NCBI RefSeq assembly: GCF_016765585.1
Contig: NZ_JAESWC010000018.1
Span: 434,001 to 498,000, forward strand
Origin: Clostridium rhizosphaerae
GTDB lineage: Bacteria; Bacillota; Clostridia; Clostridiales; Clostridiaceae
Reading direction: 5' to 3'
DNA: 64,000 nt
This document shows positions 35,863 through 45,148 of the stretch, one piece after another (the stretch's first letter is position 1; every line of letters starts with the position of its first letter). The notes beneath the pieces are model-generated. The model saw only the letters and a list, made by a program, of their open reading frames with translations, was not told the DNA's origin and did no database searches. A program made the position numbers and the translations under genes.

Positions 35863-38068
35863 AAAGCCTGCTTATAACTTGGTAAAGTTTATTGAGCTCA
35901 ATGGGCTTTAGAACATATTCATCAATATCCTCACTATAGTCCATAGCTTCTATATTTTCATCCATATATCCAGTCATAAGGACTATTTTTATATCTTTTC
36001 TAACAGCTTTAATAGCTGCTGCAAGCTCATTTCCTTTAAGATTTGGCATCATAAAATCTGTAATAATCAAGTCAGCCTCATGGGGATTTTTCTTAAATCC
36101 TTCCAGAGCTTTTGCACTGTCTGTCTCAGTCTCTACCAAATATCCCTCATGCTTTAAGCCATTTTTTAATACCTTTAGTATATCTTTATTATCATCCACT
36201 ACTAATATTCTTTTTCTTATTCCAGAACTATTATTAAAAGTTACTTTTTTATTTGCTTTTATTTTCTTTTCTGAAAGAGGAAAATATACTTTAAAGGTAC
36301 TTCCCACATCTTTCTTGCTTGATACAGTTATTGACCCTCCGTACTTATCAATTATACTTTGAACTACAAAAAGACCAAGGCCAGTTCCTTCACTCAATGT
36401 TTTAGTAGTAAAGAAAGGCTCAAAAATTCTTAACTTTGTTTCTTCACTCATTCCACAGCCATTATCACTAATAGTAAGTAAAGCATAATTTTTACCAACG
36501 GCTAGTTTACCTGTATCCTTCCTAGCCTCTTCTCTGGAAATAGTACATAAACCAATTTCAAGCACTCCATCTTTGTCCTTAATTGCCTGATATGCATTTG
36601 TACATAAATTAAATATAACCTGATGCAGTTGAGTGAAGTTAGCATTGACATATCCGTCAACTTCTTCAATACTCTCCTTGATGATTATATCTTTAGGCTT
36701 AACTGCCTTTACCAATTTGATAGTATCTTTTGTTACTTCCTTTATATCAATTGGCTCAGTCTTAGTGATTCCACTATCTTTTCTACTGAAAATCAGCAGT
36801 TGTTCAACCAGGTCTTTCCCTTTTCGTGATGCTTTGTATACCTCATTGAGTTCATCATGATACTCTTCTCCTTCAGGTATCTGCATGAGCAGCAGTTCAG
36901 AATAGCCAAGAATAGGAGTAAGCAAATTATTAATATCATGAGCTATCCCGCCGGTCAAAGTACCAATCATCTTTAATTTATGTGCATGGTTAAGTTCAGC
37001 TTCCTTTTTTCTAAGCTGTTCAGAGGTTTCATTTAGCATTTTCAAGTATCTTGTTTCATCTTCAAGTTCTTCTTTATTTTTTTTCATTCTTAGCAAAGTT
37101 GTAACGAAGAAATAAATAATAATAATAATTAAACTTACAATACCAACTATTTTAATAAGGAATCCATTTATCGGTCCTTGAATTTCATCATAGGACATAG
37201 TTAATGCAATAATCCAAAAATGCTCACCTAAGTTAACGGGAGTATATGCATTCAGCTTTCTAGCTTTTTTCAGCACATTGTCCCCCCACCAATAAGAGTG
37301 ATAAATCGCTGTTCCTTCATTGCCCTTAAGCTGTTCATCTATTAACTTTTCTAGTTCATTGTAATCTAAATCAGGATATACCTGTTTTCTTGATTCTATA
37401 ACATCCATGCCTACCTGCTCTTTAACAGTATGCATTATAATGATACCTTTCTGATCCTTTACTAGAGCGTAACCTTTTTCACCTACTTTTACAGGGGCAA
37501 TTAACTTATCATAAATTATATCCAAATTAATAGCCGAGCAAAACATCCCAATAAAATTTTTACCGTCAAAAATAGGTTCATAGATATTTAAGGTAAAATA
37601 ATTCTTGTCCTTGTTGTAGTAAGCATTTCCTATATAGGTTTCTTTTTTTGATAGGGCAGTTTTGATATCTTCCAATACTCCTTCATTAACATTGTCTAAA
37701 GTCTGAGGATATCGTATTATAATATTTCCGCTCGTATCTATATAATAAACGGAATCTATTTCTTCCCCGCCTGCATCATAATAGGTCTCCAGTTTTTTCT
37801 TATAGTTTAAAGAAGTTTTGTTTTGATCTAATTCTTTTACTTCTTTTATGAAGTCCTTGTCCAAAGTAACTACTTTCATGGTGTTTACTGTGTCGTTTAC
37901 AAAGAGCTCAATGCTTCTTGCGATGGACCTTGAGTTTCCAAGCATATTCTGCAGTTGTTGATTTAGAATAGTTTTCTTGTATCCATCATAAGTAAGATAA
38001 ATAAGTGTACTTAATATTAAAATTATAACGATAGCTATAGGTGTTTTTATTTTATCAACTTTTACCAA
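35858..38068 (-). CDS. Hybrid sensor histidine kinase with CACHE sensor and receiver domain
   Basis: A 736-residue membrane kinase. TM1 is about 10-27, and an extracellular double-CACHE-like sensor runs about 35-300 ([40 protein letters not shown]). TM2 (about 305-328) leads to a coiled linker. The dimerisation domain has the phospho-acceptor histidine in [20 protein letters not shown] (about 375). The ATPase domain shows [20 protein letters not shown] and [16 protein letters not shown]-terminal receiver follows ([20 protein letters not shown]). The start is a TTG after GGGGGG. The ligand is unknown; the island suggests citrate or another carboxylate. No HTH output domain is present. Confidence 0.93.
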   Translation of the reverse strand: MVKVDKIKTPIAIVIILILSTLIYLTYDGYKKTILNQQLQNMLGNSRSIARSIELFVNDTVNTMKVVTLDKDFIKEVKELDQNKTSLNYKKKLETYYDAGGEEIDSVYYIDTSGNIIIRYPQTLDNVNEGVLEDIKTALSKKETYIGNAYYNKDKNYFTLNIYEPIFDGKNFIGMFCSAINLDIIYDKLIAPVKVGEKGYALVKDQKGIIIMHTVKEQVGMDVIESRKQVYPDLDYNELEKLIDEQLKGNEGTAIYHSYWWGDNVLKKARKLNAYTPVNLGEHFWIIALTMSYDEIQGPINGFLIKIVGIVSLIIIIIYFFVTTLLRMKKNKEELEDETRYLKMLNETSEQLRKKEAELNHAHKLKMIGTLTGGIAHDINNLLTPILGYSELLLMQIPEGEEYHDELNEVYKASRKGKDLVEQLLIFSRKDSGITKTEPIDIKEVTKDTIKLVKAVKPKDIIIKESIEEVDGYVNANFTQLHQVIFNLCTNAYQAIKDKDGVLEIGLCTISREEARKDTGKLAVGKNYALLTISDNGCGMSEETKLRIFEPFFTTKTLSEGTGLGLFVVQSIIDKYGGSITVSSKKDVGSTFKVYFPLSEKKIKANKKVTFNNSSGIRKRILVVDDNKDILKVLKNGLKHEGYLVETETDSAKALEGFKKNPHEADLIITDFMMPNLKGNELAAAIKAVRKDIKIVLMTGYMDENIEAMDYSEDIDEYVLKPIELNKLYQVISRLL

Positions 38069-38192
38069 CTGCTTGCCCCCCAGCTTGTACTTAAAATTTA
38101 TATTGATTTATATGTGTTAATTTTATTATAATATAATAAAATTACTTTATCAAAACGTTTAACATTCTTTATTATAGATAAATAACTTCAAC

Positions 38193-38258
38193 TATAAACT
38201 TATACCGCGTGAAAAAGGTGAAGATTCGCTATTTTTCCACTGTATAAGTTAAGTTTAT
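38193..38258. repeat. Imperfect inverted repeat upstream of the response regulator
   Basis: AAACTTATAC (38196-38205) pairs with GTATAAGTT and the following TTT (38242-38257), and an inner GTGAAAAA/TTTTTCCAC pair adds a second stem. The outer words recur in the long hairpin after the gene. Confidence 0.55.
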
Positions 38259-38301
38259 ATATTGTTTATCTAAATATCATTGTTAATTATGAGAGGTAGC
38301 T

Positions 38302-38997
38302 ATGGATAAGTATAAAATTCTTATTGTTGAAGATGACACATCTATAAGTAAACTAGTTGATAAATCACTTTCAGCTCAAGGCATGCTGGTGTTTCAAGCT
38401 CCTAATGGCAAAAATGGTCTTGATATGATAAGTAAAGAAAACTTCGATTTAGTAATATTAGATATTTTTATGGATGATATATCCGGTTATGAAGTAGCAA
38501 AGGAAATTCGCAAACATAATCTGCAGCTTCCAATAATATTCCTAAGCGGAAAAAGCCAGGACGAATATATAATTAAGGGTCTTGATATAGGTGCTGACTG
38601 TTATATAACAAAGCCTTTCAGTCCTTTAGTACTTTGTGCTGAAGTTAAATCTAAAATAAAAAGACACAATGAAATTAAAAATAATAAAATCAAAATGCCT
38701 GAAGCTATTGTAAATGGCCCTTTCAGATTAGATCTAAAAAGTTACAAGTTCTATAAAAACGATATTGAGATTAGATTATCTTCAAAAGAGGTTAAGATAA
38801 TTAAGTTTTTTATGGAGCATCCTAATCAGGTATTTTCTAAAGAAGAATTATACAAAAAAATTTGGAGTGATAATTCCTCCGATGATAATAGTATTATGGT
38901 ATATATGAAGTATCTTAGAAATAAAATCGAAGAAGTACCAAACAAACCTAAATACATTAAAACAATATGGGGAATAGGCTACCAGTTTTCCGTATGA
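38302..38997 (+). CDS. OmpR-family response regulator
   Basis: A 231-residue regulator with a receiver domain (1-120; phospho-acceptor D54 in LVILDIFMDD, acidic pair in IVEDDTS, conserved lysine in ITKPFSP) and a C-terminal winged helix (about 135-231; LSSKEVKIIKFFMEHPNQVF, VYMKYLRNKIEEVPNKPKYI, TIWGIGYQFSV). It is divergent from the hybrid kinase. Because that kinase has its own receiver, a phosphorelay or an unlinked kinase partner is possible. It is flanked by related inverted repeats. Confidence 0.93.
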   Translation: MDKYKILIVEDDTSISKLVDKSLSAQGMLVFQAPNGKNGLDMISKENFDLVILDIFMDDISGYEVAKEIRKHNLQLPIIFLSGKSQDEYIIKGLDIGADCYITKPFSPLVLCAEVKSKIKRHNEIKNNKIKMPEAIVNGPFRLDLKSYKFYKNDIEIRLSSKEVKIIKFFMEHPNQVFSKEELYKKIWSDNSSDDNSIMVYMKYLRNKIEEVPNKPKYIKTIWGIGYQFSV

Positions 38998-39009
38998 GTA
39001 TGTTTCAAG

Positions 39010-39071
39010 TTAAACTTATACATCTCATAAAAGATTTATAGCTGACTGTTTTATGAGATGTATAAGTTTAA
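39010..39071 (+). terminator. Long perfect inverted repeat after the response regulator
   Basis: A 23-bp perfect stem (39010-39032 with 39049-39071) with a 16-nt loop lies 12 nt after the stop codon and before the convergent AbrB-like gene. It is longer than needed for a terminator and shares its outer words with the repeat upstream of the gene. Confidence 0.75.
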
Positions 39072-39094
39072 TTCCATTATCAAAACTATGCTAC

Positions 39095-40180
39095 TTATAT
39101 AATTAAGCTTATATACTTTATTATTACAGGGAAAAATGCAATGATACATACATATCTAGCAAGTTGCATTATAGCTACTTTGGGTGCATCTCCTCCTAGG
39201 TCTTTAGCTATAAGCGCCATATCTGATACTCCTCCCGGAGCGCTTGCCAGCAGTGCAGTTACTATCTCTATCCCGCCAATCCTGCTTATAAAAAAACCAA
39301 TGCAGAAGTTAACAAAAATAATGCCTACAAGCATAATAATAGCAGGTACAATTACGCTTTTTAACGCAATTACGTCAGTATAAGTCATTCTGCCACCAAT
39401 AAGTATTCCAGCAAAAACCTGAGTTGCCCTCCTTAAATTAAGAGGCATATATCCTCTGCCTGTAAATATATTTAAAGTACCCGCTGCTATCATTGCAAAA
39501 GTCATAGCTCCCGCAGGAATTTTGAGTTCGAATCCAATAAATCCAAAAATCAGAGCTGTCAGCAAAGTTATTAGCAAGTTTATAGTCCTATCTTTACTAA
39601 GTTTTTTTCTATTTTCAATAAACTTATCAGCTTTAGCTGAATCAGTACATACCGCTTCTTCTCTAGCCGTATTAAGAATCTCATCTTTGTACAATTTCGA
39701 ATGGATCATCTTCATCATTGGAGGCAGTACTATAAATACAATTAATAGTCTTATCATTTGCAATATGGCAACCTTTGAAGTATCTGCTCCCATATCACTG
39801 CTTATGAGTGACATATCTACAATTCCTCCTGGGGCGCTGGCAAAAAGGCAGGTAGTCAAATCGACTCCAGTTACTTTATACATGATATATCCCATTAGCA
39901 AATCCAGTAGAATCATACTTAATACCATTAAAACTGCAGGTTTTATAACAAATTTCAAATCAACAACATCTTTACGAGTTATACCGGCTCCAATAAATGC
40001 TCCAGCGGCTATTTGAGTTACAACTTTCACATCCTGAGGCATAAAAACTCTTCCTGTTGCTATATTAAAGGCAGCAGTGAAAATCATTGATCCCACCATA
40101 GCACCTGCCGGAACTTTAAGTCTTAAAGCAATTATCCCCCCCATAAAACCTACTAATATTGTTAAGATCAAATTAGTCAT
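39095..40180 (-). CDS. AbrB-family (AmoA-like) membrane protein with duplicated halves
   Basis: A 361-residue membrane protein with about ten hydrophobic segments and two homologous halves. LKVPAGAMVGSMIFTAAFNI and SAPGGIVDMSLISSDMGADT in the first half match LKIPAGAMTFAMIAAGTLNI and SAPGGVSDMALIAKDLGGDA in the second. This is the AbrB/ammonia-monooxygenase-like membrane family; despite the name it does not resemble the AbrB DNA-binding fold. Function is unknown, perhaps carboxylate transport or export. It is divergent from a LysR gene, which probably controls it. Confidence 0.87.
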   Translation of the reverse strand: MTNLILTILVGFMGGIIALRLKVPAGAMVGSMIFTAAFNIATGRVFMPQDVKVVTQIAAGAFIGAGITRKDVVDLKFVIKPAVLMVLSMILLDLLMGYIMYKVTGVDLTTCLFASAPGGIVDMSLISSDMGADTSKVAILQMIRLLIVFIVLPPMMKMIHSKLYKDEILNTAREEAVCTDSAKADKFIENRKKLSKDRTINLLITLLTALIFGFIGFELKIPAGAMTFAMIAAGTLNIFTGRGYMPLNLRRATQVFAGILIGGRMTYTDVIALKSVIVPAIIMLVGIIFVNFCIGFFISRIGGIEIVTALLASAPGGVSDMALIAKDLGGDAPKVAIMQLARYVCIIAFFPVIIKYISLII

Positions 40181-40274
40181 AAGCTTCCCTTTCTAATTTA
40201 GACTTGTCTTAATTTCTTAATTATTGTACCATTAAAACTATATTGTATCTAATACTATAATATTTATAAACATT

Positions 40275-40292
40275 ATAGGTTTTAACCTATAC
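40275..40292. promoter_or_regulatory. Candidate LysR operator, perfect palindrome
   Basis: TATAGGTT-TT-AACCTATA is a perfect 8+2+8 palindrome in the gap between the divergent AbrB-like and LysR genes. Confidence 0.55.
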
Positions 40293-40414
40293 AGAAAGCA
40301 TTAAAATTCTTACATTGTGCCGAGCAAAATATCCAGTCTTCAAAGATTTTTGTAAAAGTAGAATGTAATAGAATTTTTGCTTTGTATATATTGAAATTAG
40401 GAGGAATGTATTTT

Positions 40415-41305
40415 ATGGATTTTAGACAGCTCCAATATATGCTTAAAGTTGCCGAAGAAAAAAGTTTTTCAAAGGCAGCACAAAAATTATATATCGCTCA
40501 ACCATCACTTAGCCAGTATATTCAAAAAATGGAGCAGCAGCTTGGTGTACAGCTTTTTGATCGTACAAACAATCCAATTACTCTCACTTATGCCGGAGAG
40601 CTTTATATAGAGACAGCTAAAAAAATATTAGACTTGAAAAATCAGCTTATACAGCAGATGGAGGATATTGTCGAGCTAAAAAAAGGTTGCCTTAAAATAG
40701 GTGTGGCGTCCTTCAGAAGTACATACTTTATACCAAAAGTTCTTCCTTTGTTTTATGAAAGATTTCCTGGAATTGAAGTGATTCTTTTTGAAGGAACATC
40801 CGGAGAATTGGAGGAATTAGCCTTAAAAGGTACTACAGATATAACAATTATGATGATGCCTGTACCAAAAGAGCTGTTTTCTTATGAAATCATTTTAAAA
40901 GAAGAAATACTTCTGGCTGTTCCTCCAAAACATCCTTTGAGTAAAAAAGAAGGTAATAAAATAAACTTAGCTGCACTTAAAAATGAATCTTTTATTTTAC
41001 TTAAGCAAAATCAAAAACTACATCAAATTGCTGTTAATCTATGCAAACAAGTTGGTTTCAAACCAAAGATCCTACTTGAAACTGAAAGCATTGAAACTGC
41101 TCATGCTTTAGTTGCTGCTGGTATGGGCATATCTTTTATTCCTGATATCCTGCTTCTAGCAAATACCTACTCTAAGCAGCCTAAATATTTTTCCATAGAA
41201 GATTTTTCGGCAACCAGAGAAATGGTTGTTGCCTATAGGAAAGGAAGATATTTATCTACTGCTTCAAAGGAATTTATTAATGTGATGAAAGAGGCTTTAA
41301 GCTGA
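40415..41305 (+). CDS. LysR-family transcriptional regulator
   Basis: A 296-residue LysR protein (start at 40415, after GGAGGAATGTATTTT; a longer frame from 40382 has no RBS). The HTH reads MDFRQLQYMLKVAEEKSFSK, then AAQKLYIAQPSLSQYIQKME, followed by the linker helix and an effector domain from about 90 (GCLKIGVASFRSTYFIPKVL). It resembles the CynR/CitR-type subgroup in layout. Divergent placement suggests control of the AbrB-like gene. A role in the citrate island is possible. Confidence 0.92.
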   Translation: MDFRQLQYMLKVAEEKSFSKAAQKLYIAQPSLSQYIQKMEQQLGVQLFDRTNNPITLTYAGELYIETAKKILDLKNQLIQQMEDIVELKKGCLKIGVASFRSTYFIPKVLPLFYERFPGIEVILFEGTSGELEELALKGTTDITIMMMPVPKELFSYEIILKEEILLAVPPKHPLSKKEGNKINLAALKNESFILLKQNQKLHQIAVNLCKQVGFKPKILLETESIETAHALVAAGMGISFIPDILLLANTYSKQPKYFSIEDFSATREMVVAYRKGRYLSTASKEFINVMKEALS

Positions 41306-41330
41306 TATAATATTGCAGCAGAAAAACAAA

Positions 41331-41419
41331 GGGTCTGCCCTGAAAATACTTAAACATAGAGAAGTTTTTATGGACTTCAAATAATACGCTGTAAGTTTAA
41401 TGTATTTTGGGACAGCCCC
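41331..41419. mobile_element. Short MITE-like element or remnant (about 89 bp)
   Basis: Imperfect terminal inverted repeats flank an 89-bp AT-rich core: GGGTCTGCCCTGAAAATAC at 41331 and the complement GGGGCTGTCCCAAAATAC at the right end. GGGGCTGTCCCAAAA-type ends are known from IS1182-like insertion sequences, and this could be a non-autonomous derivative. It lies between the LysR and citC genes and may also work as a terminator. Confidence 0.4.
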
Positions 41420-41434
41420 AATTTTATAATTATT

Positions 41435-42469
41435 CTATAGTTCTTTAATTTTATTTATTATAGTTTCAGCTTCTTCTGACATTAAAAAATTATAAGTAGT
41501 CCCAGGTACCAAAGTTTTCAGCTCAGTGAAATTATCTTCTTTAATGAGGTTTCTGACTCTTGAGGCACTTACTGCACTATCTCCAATAAATATTCTCGGC
41601 ACCTCAACAACTTCAACTCCTGATGCAGGAAGAAGTTCCTTCATAGTACTGTTATATACCTTCGTAACCTCACAAAAGGGTTCCTCTCCTACATACCTTC
41701 TGTTAATTCCAAGAGCAGGTACAATATACTTTATAAATATTTCAATGTCTAGTAAGGTATGAAGCTTAACAGCCTCGTCCTGCTTTTTCAAAAAGTATGA
41801 TGGAAAGGTTGCCGAAGAAATTATATATTCTTCACCTTTATGCAATATTACATTTCCAAAATCTTTTTTGCCCTCTTCAACTAATTTAAATCTTATATCT
41901 GCAGGGAAAATAGATTTATCCTCTGTAACTACAAACACATGAACAACGTCACTTTCTTTAGAAGCTTTTTCTATTAAATACCTATGCCCTAAAGTAAAAG
42001 GATTACAATTTACCACTATACTTGAAACAATTTTTCCATCAACTTTTTTCTTACTAAGTTTTTCTGTAAACTTTTTTATTCCTCTTAAATCATTTTCAAA
42101 TAAAATAACTTTTTCAGATACCTCAGCTATTTCGTAAAAGCCTAAATCCCTAAAAATATGCTTATTCTCCGGTTTAGTAAAAATAAATAAATGATATCTT
42201 CCTCTGCTGTACTGCTCATTAATTAAGTTAGTAATAAGTTTATTGGTAATCCCCATACCCTTATATTCATTGTCTACTGCAATACATTTTAAAACCTTCC
42301 CCTCTATAGAGGCAGTTCCAACTATCCTATTGTCATCATATAGTGCAGTAGTATATTCCAAACTTTTATCATATCTCAAGCCTTCTTTTAAGAGAAAGTT
42401 TCTCACTTCTTCTATTTTTTTGTAGTCATTTTTCCTTATAATCTCTTCTCTTAGGTTTAACCACTCCAT
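41435..42469 (-). CDS. citC: [Citrate (pro-3S)-lyase] ligase
   Basis: CitC acetylates the prosthetic group thiol of CitD with ATP and acetate, switching citrate lyase on. The 344-residue protein has an N-terminal GNAT domain (about 20-130; GTASIEGKVLKCIAVDNEYK, GMGITNKLITNLI) and a C-terminal nucleotidyltransferase domain with the HxGH-like VVNCNPFTLGHRYLIEKAS (about 155-172). The region SASRVRNLIKEDNF follows as in other CitC proteins. The start at 42469 is preferred because GAGGGTG precedes it; an in-frame GTG at 42478 overlaps that site. It is the only citC in the window and must serve both sets. Confidence 0.94.
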   Translation of the reverse strand: MEWLNLREEIIRKNDYKKIEEVRNFLLKEGLRYDKSLEYTTALYDDNRIVGTASIEGKVLKCIAVDNEYKGMGITNKLITNLINEQYSRGRYHLFIFTKPENKHIFRDLGFYEIAEVSEKVILFENDLRGIKKFTEKLSKKKVDGKIVSSIVVNCNPFTLGHRYLIEKASKESDVVHVFVVTEDKSIFPADIRFKLVEEGKKDFGNVILHKGEEYIISSATFPSYFLKKQDEAVKLHTLLDIEIFIKYIVPALGINRRYVGEEPFCEVTKVYNSTMKELLPASGVEVVEVPRIFIGDSAVSASRVRNLIKEDNFTELKTLVPGTTYNFLMSEEAETIINKIKEL

Positions 42470-42765
42470 TTCAATCACCCTCTAGTTCATGACTCCTGAT
42501 TAATTGTAATTTTATCATATAAATTGTATATTCTCAATGCACCCTCTCCGAAGTATCTATTTTTAAAAATAGCTCCAGACCATTAAACTTTACAATAGCC
42601 CTCTAGCCGTTTTATTATATTCCTCTTTATTATCCCAAGTGTTCTTATGTTATGACTTATGTATATACTTTCAAAACTCAAATAATAATTTTCAGTCAAT
42701 TATTAACCGATTTCTCCTTCAAATCATACAATAAAGTATGTTCATATTTATACTGGAGGTGCGTT

Positions 42766-43788
42766 ATGAAAAAGAAACATCTTATTTTGTTTTCCTTTGT
42801 TCTGTCATTTTTACTAATAGGTACTTTGTTTACAGGCTGCAGTAGTCAAGCTTCCAAAACTACCGTTAAAGTTAGACTTAACGAAGTTACCCGTTCCATC
42901 TTCTATGCTCCTTTCTATGCAGCAATGAATCAAGGTTTCTTTAAAGAAGAAGGCTTGGATATAGATCTTACAACTGGCGAAGGGGCAGACAAAACAATGC
43001 AGCAAGTACTTAGCGGCAGTGCTGATATAGGTTTTTGCGGACCAGAGCAGGTAATTTATATTTATAATCAAAAGCGAGAAGATTATCCTGTGCTGTTCGG
43101 TCAGCTGACTCAAAAGGATGGTTCATTTTTTGTATCCAGAAAAGAAGAAAAGAATTTTACCTGGGAATCCTTAAAGGGAAGAACTATATTAGGCGGCAGA
43201 CCTGGAGGAGTTCCTGAAATGGCTCTTGAGTATGTACTTAAAAATCACGGATTAACTCCTGGAAAAGATGTTAACATTATTACTAACGTAGCATTTGCCG
43301 CTGCTCCTGGTGCTTTTAAAGGCGGCACTGGCGAATACGCAGCACTTTTCGAGCCAAGTGCAAGTATGCTCACTAAGGATAATTCAGCCTATATAGTAGC
43401 TTCTGTAGGAAAAGAGGCTGGCGTTATTCCTTATACCTGCTACTTTACTGCAAAGTCTTATATGGATAAAAACCCTGATGTACTAGAAAAATTTACAAGA
43501 GCCGTATATAAAGGACAATTATGGGTTCAGAAGAATAGTGATGCAGATGTAGCAAAATCTATAAAATCCTTCTTTCCTGGAACTGATGAAGCTCTTATAG
43601 CTAATGTAATTAAAAATTATAAATCAATTGATGCTTTTGCTCCAAATCTAACACTCAAGGCAGAAGATCTTACTAAGTTAATGGATATAATTCAATCCTA
43701 CAAAGCCGATCTTATCAGTGAACGACCACCTTTCAGCAAGATAGTTAATAATTCCTTTGCCGATAAAGCAATAAAAGATGTGAAGTAG
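42766..43788 (+). CDS. Lipoprotein substrate-binding protein (NMT1/NitT-TauT type)
   Basis: A 340-residue lipoprotein. The signal peptide runs MKKKHLILFSFVLSFLLIGT and the lipobox is LFTGC, so it should be tethered to the outer face of the membrane. The mature part has the NMT1/THI5-like fold: FYAPFYAAMNQGFFKEEGLD, QQVLSGSADIGFCGPEQVI, LGGRPGGVPEMALEYVLKN, AYIVASVGKEAGVIPYTCY. Such proteins deliver sulfonates, nitrate, thiamine precursors or aromatic compounds to an ABC transporter. No permease or ATPase gene is adjacent, so its partner lies elsewhere. The start at 42766 follows GGAGGTGCGTT; a longer frame from 42652 would break the signal peptide. Confidence 0.88.
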   Translation: MKKKHLILFSFVLSFLLIGTLFTGCSSQASKTTVKVRLNEVTRSIFYAPFYAAMNQGFFKEEGLDIDLTTGEGADKTMQQVLSGSADIGFCGPEQVIYIYNQKREDYPVLFGQLTQKDGSFFVSRKEEKNFTWESLKGRTILGGRPGGVPEMALEYVLKNHGLTPGKDVNIITNVAFAAAPGAFKGGTGEYAALFEPSASMLTKDNSAYIVASVGKEAGVIPYTCYFTAKSYMDKNPDVLEKFTRAVYKGQLWVQKNSDADVAKSIKSFFPGTDEALIANVIKNYKSIDAFAPNLTLKAEDLTKLMDIIQSYKADLISERPPFSKIVNNSFADKAIKDVK

Positions 43789-43792
43789 TTTT

Positions 43793-43828
43793 GATGGCAT
43801 GCCAAATTTAAGGCATGCCATTTTAATT
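43793..43828 (+). terminator. Rho-independent terminator after the binding protein gene
   Basis: Perfect 9-bp stem TGGCATGCC (43795-43803) with GGCATGCCA (43812-43820), then TTTT. Confidence 0.88.
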
Positions 43829-43990
43829 TAAAATTCAATCTATATTGATATAAAAATAATTTATCAATCATTATCCTACATAATAATTATTATCAATTGA
43901 TTATAATCACATTATTTTTGAAATAATAGCTTTATACTATATTTATAAAACAAACTTTTACAAATTAATCGAAGGATGGAGGTTTTAAAC

Positions 43991-44938
43991 TTGAAAAATA
44001 CTGGAGCAAAAATATCAATTATTGGTTCTGGTTTTGTTGGATCCACTACGGCTTTTGCCCTAATGACAGGAGGAATTGCCTCCAAAATAGTCATAGTTGA
44101 CATAAATAAAAACAAGGCTGAAGGAGAAGCCATGGATTTATCTCATGGAGCTTCTTTTGTTAAACCTGTTGATGTTACTGCAGGTGATTATATAGATACT
44201 AAGGATTCAGATATAATTATCATAACAGCTGGTGCTTCACAAAAGCCCGGCGAAACTAGATTAGATCTTATAGGTAGAAACTTATCTATTTTTAGATCAA
44301 TTATTCCTGAGGTAGTTAAGTATAGTCCCAACTCAATACTTCTTGTAGTATCTAATCCAGTTGACATTTTAACCTATATCACCTACAAGCTGTCTGGCTT
44401 TCCTAAGGAAAGAGTTATTGGCTCCGGAACTGTTTTAGATACTTCAAGGCTTAAATATATTCTTGGGCAAAGTTTCAATATTGATGCAAGAAATATTCAT
44501 ACTTATATTATGGGAGAACATGGTGATTCTGAAATAGCCACTTGGAGCTTGACGAATATAGCTGGCATGAGTTTAGATGAGTTTTGCACTAACTTATGTA
44601 CTGAGTGTGGAGAAAACAAGAAGAAAGAAATACATGAATCAGTTAAAAATGCTGCTTACGAGGTGATTAAGAAAAAAGGAGCAACCTATTATGCAGTTGC
44701 TTTAGCAATAAAGAGAATTGTAGAAGTAATCTTACGAGACGAAAATTCTATCTTAACAGTTTCAGCTCTGCTTAGCGGAGAATACGGAATTAATGACTTA
44801 TATCTAGGAGTTCCATCTATTGTGGGTTCATCAGGGATTAAAAAAATACTGGAAGTTCCGCTAAATTCTACTGAGCTAAAAAACTTAAAGGATTCGGCAG
44901 ATACTTTAAAAGAATTACAAATAAGTGCTCATATTTAA
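43991..44938 (+). CDS. ldh: L-lactate dehydrogenase
   Basis: It reduces pyruvate to L-lactate with NADH. The 315-residue protein has the Rossmann motif [17 protein letters not shown] (about 9-25), the specificity-loop [16 protein letters not shown] with Gln at the position that favours lactate over malate, [10 protein letters not shown], and the catalytic histidine in MGEHGDSE. The start is probably TTG at 43991 (GGAGG lies 8 nt before). The ATG at 43976 would overlap the ribosome binding site. It can dispose of pyruvate formed from citrate. Confidence 0.93.
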   Translation: MKNTGAKISIIGSGFVGSTTAFALMTGGIASKIVIVDINKNKAEGEAMDLSHGASFVKPVDVTAGDYIDTKDSDIIIITAGASQKPGETRLDLIGRNLSIFRSIIPEVVKYSPNSILLVVSNPVDILTYITYKLSGFPKERVIGSGTVLDTSRLKYILGQSFNIDARNIHTYIMGEHGDSEIATWSLTNIAGMSLDEFCTNLCTECGENKKKEIHESVKNAAYEVIKKKGATYYAVALAIKRIVEVILRDENSILTVSALLSGEYGINDLYLGVPSIVGSSGIKKILEVPLNSTELKNLKDSADTLKELQISAHI

Positions 44939-45046
44939 CAGTCAGCTTTCGAATGGAAGCTGGCACGCTAGGTTACCCAATATTTAGAGTGAAAGGAACG
45001 AGCAGTCCTAAACTGCTCAGTGCTTCCGACTAAAAGGAGGAACAAA
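44939..45046 (+). other. Possible structured leader of the lplA remnant
   Basis: The gap holds two hairpins, CAGCTT-N8-AAGCTG (44943-44962) and GAGCAGT-CCTAA-ACTGCTC (45000-45018), with GGAA and TTCC flanking the second. No T run follows. It could be a structured mRNA leader or part of a terminator. I could not match it to a known riboswitch. Confidence 0.3.
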
Positions 45047-45148
45047 ATGATAATCATAAGCAATAACTGCAGAGACCCGAACTTTAATCTAGCTCTTGAG
45101 GAATATGTAGTAAAATATATGAACCCAAAGGAAGATTACGTTATACAG
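45047..45148 (+). pseudogene. 5' fragment of lipoate-protein ligase A
   Basis: A perfect AAAAGGAGGAACAAA RBS leads to an ATG (45047) and about 33 codons reading MIIISNNCRDPNFNLALEEY and VVKYMNPKEDYVI. This is the N-terminus of LplA (compare xxNxDPYFNLALEEYLL). After the isoleucine the frame runs into unrelated sequence that belongs to another gene on the opposite strand. The catalytic domain is missing. The intact promoter and RBS suggest a recent deletion. Confidence 0.75.

Noticed and set aside
38069-38301. CRISPR or direct-repeat array
   Set aside because: Only inverted repeats are present; no regularly spaced direct repeats exist anywhere in the window.
44939-45046. Glycine, guanidine or other known riboswitch before the lplA remnant
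   Set aside because: Hairpins are present but no recognised consensus core matches.
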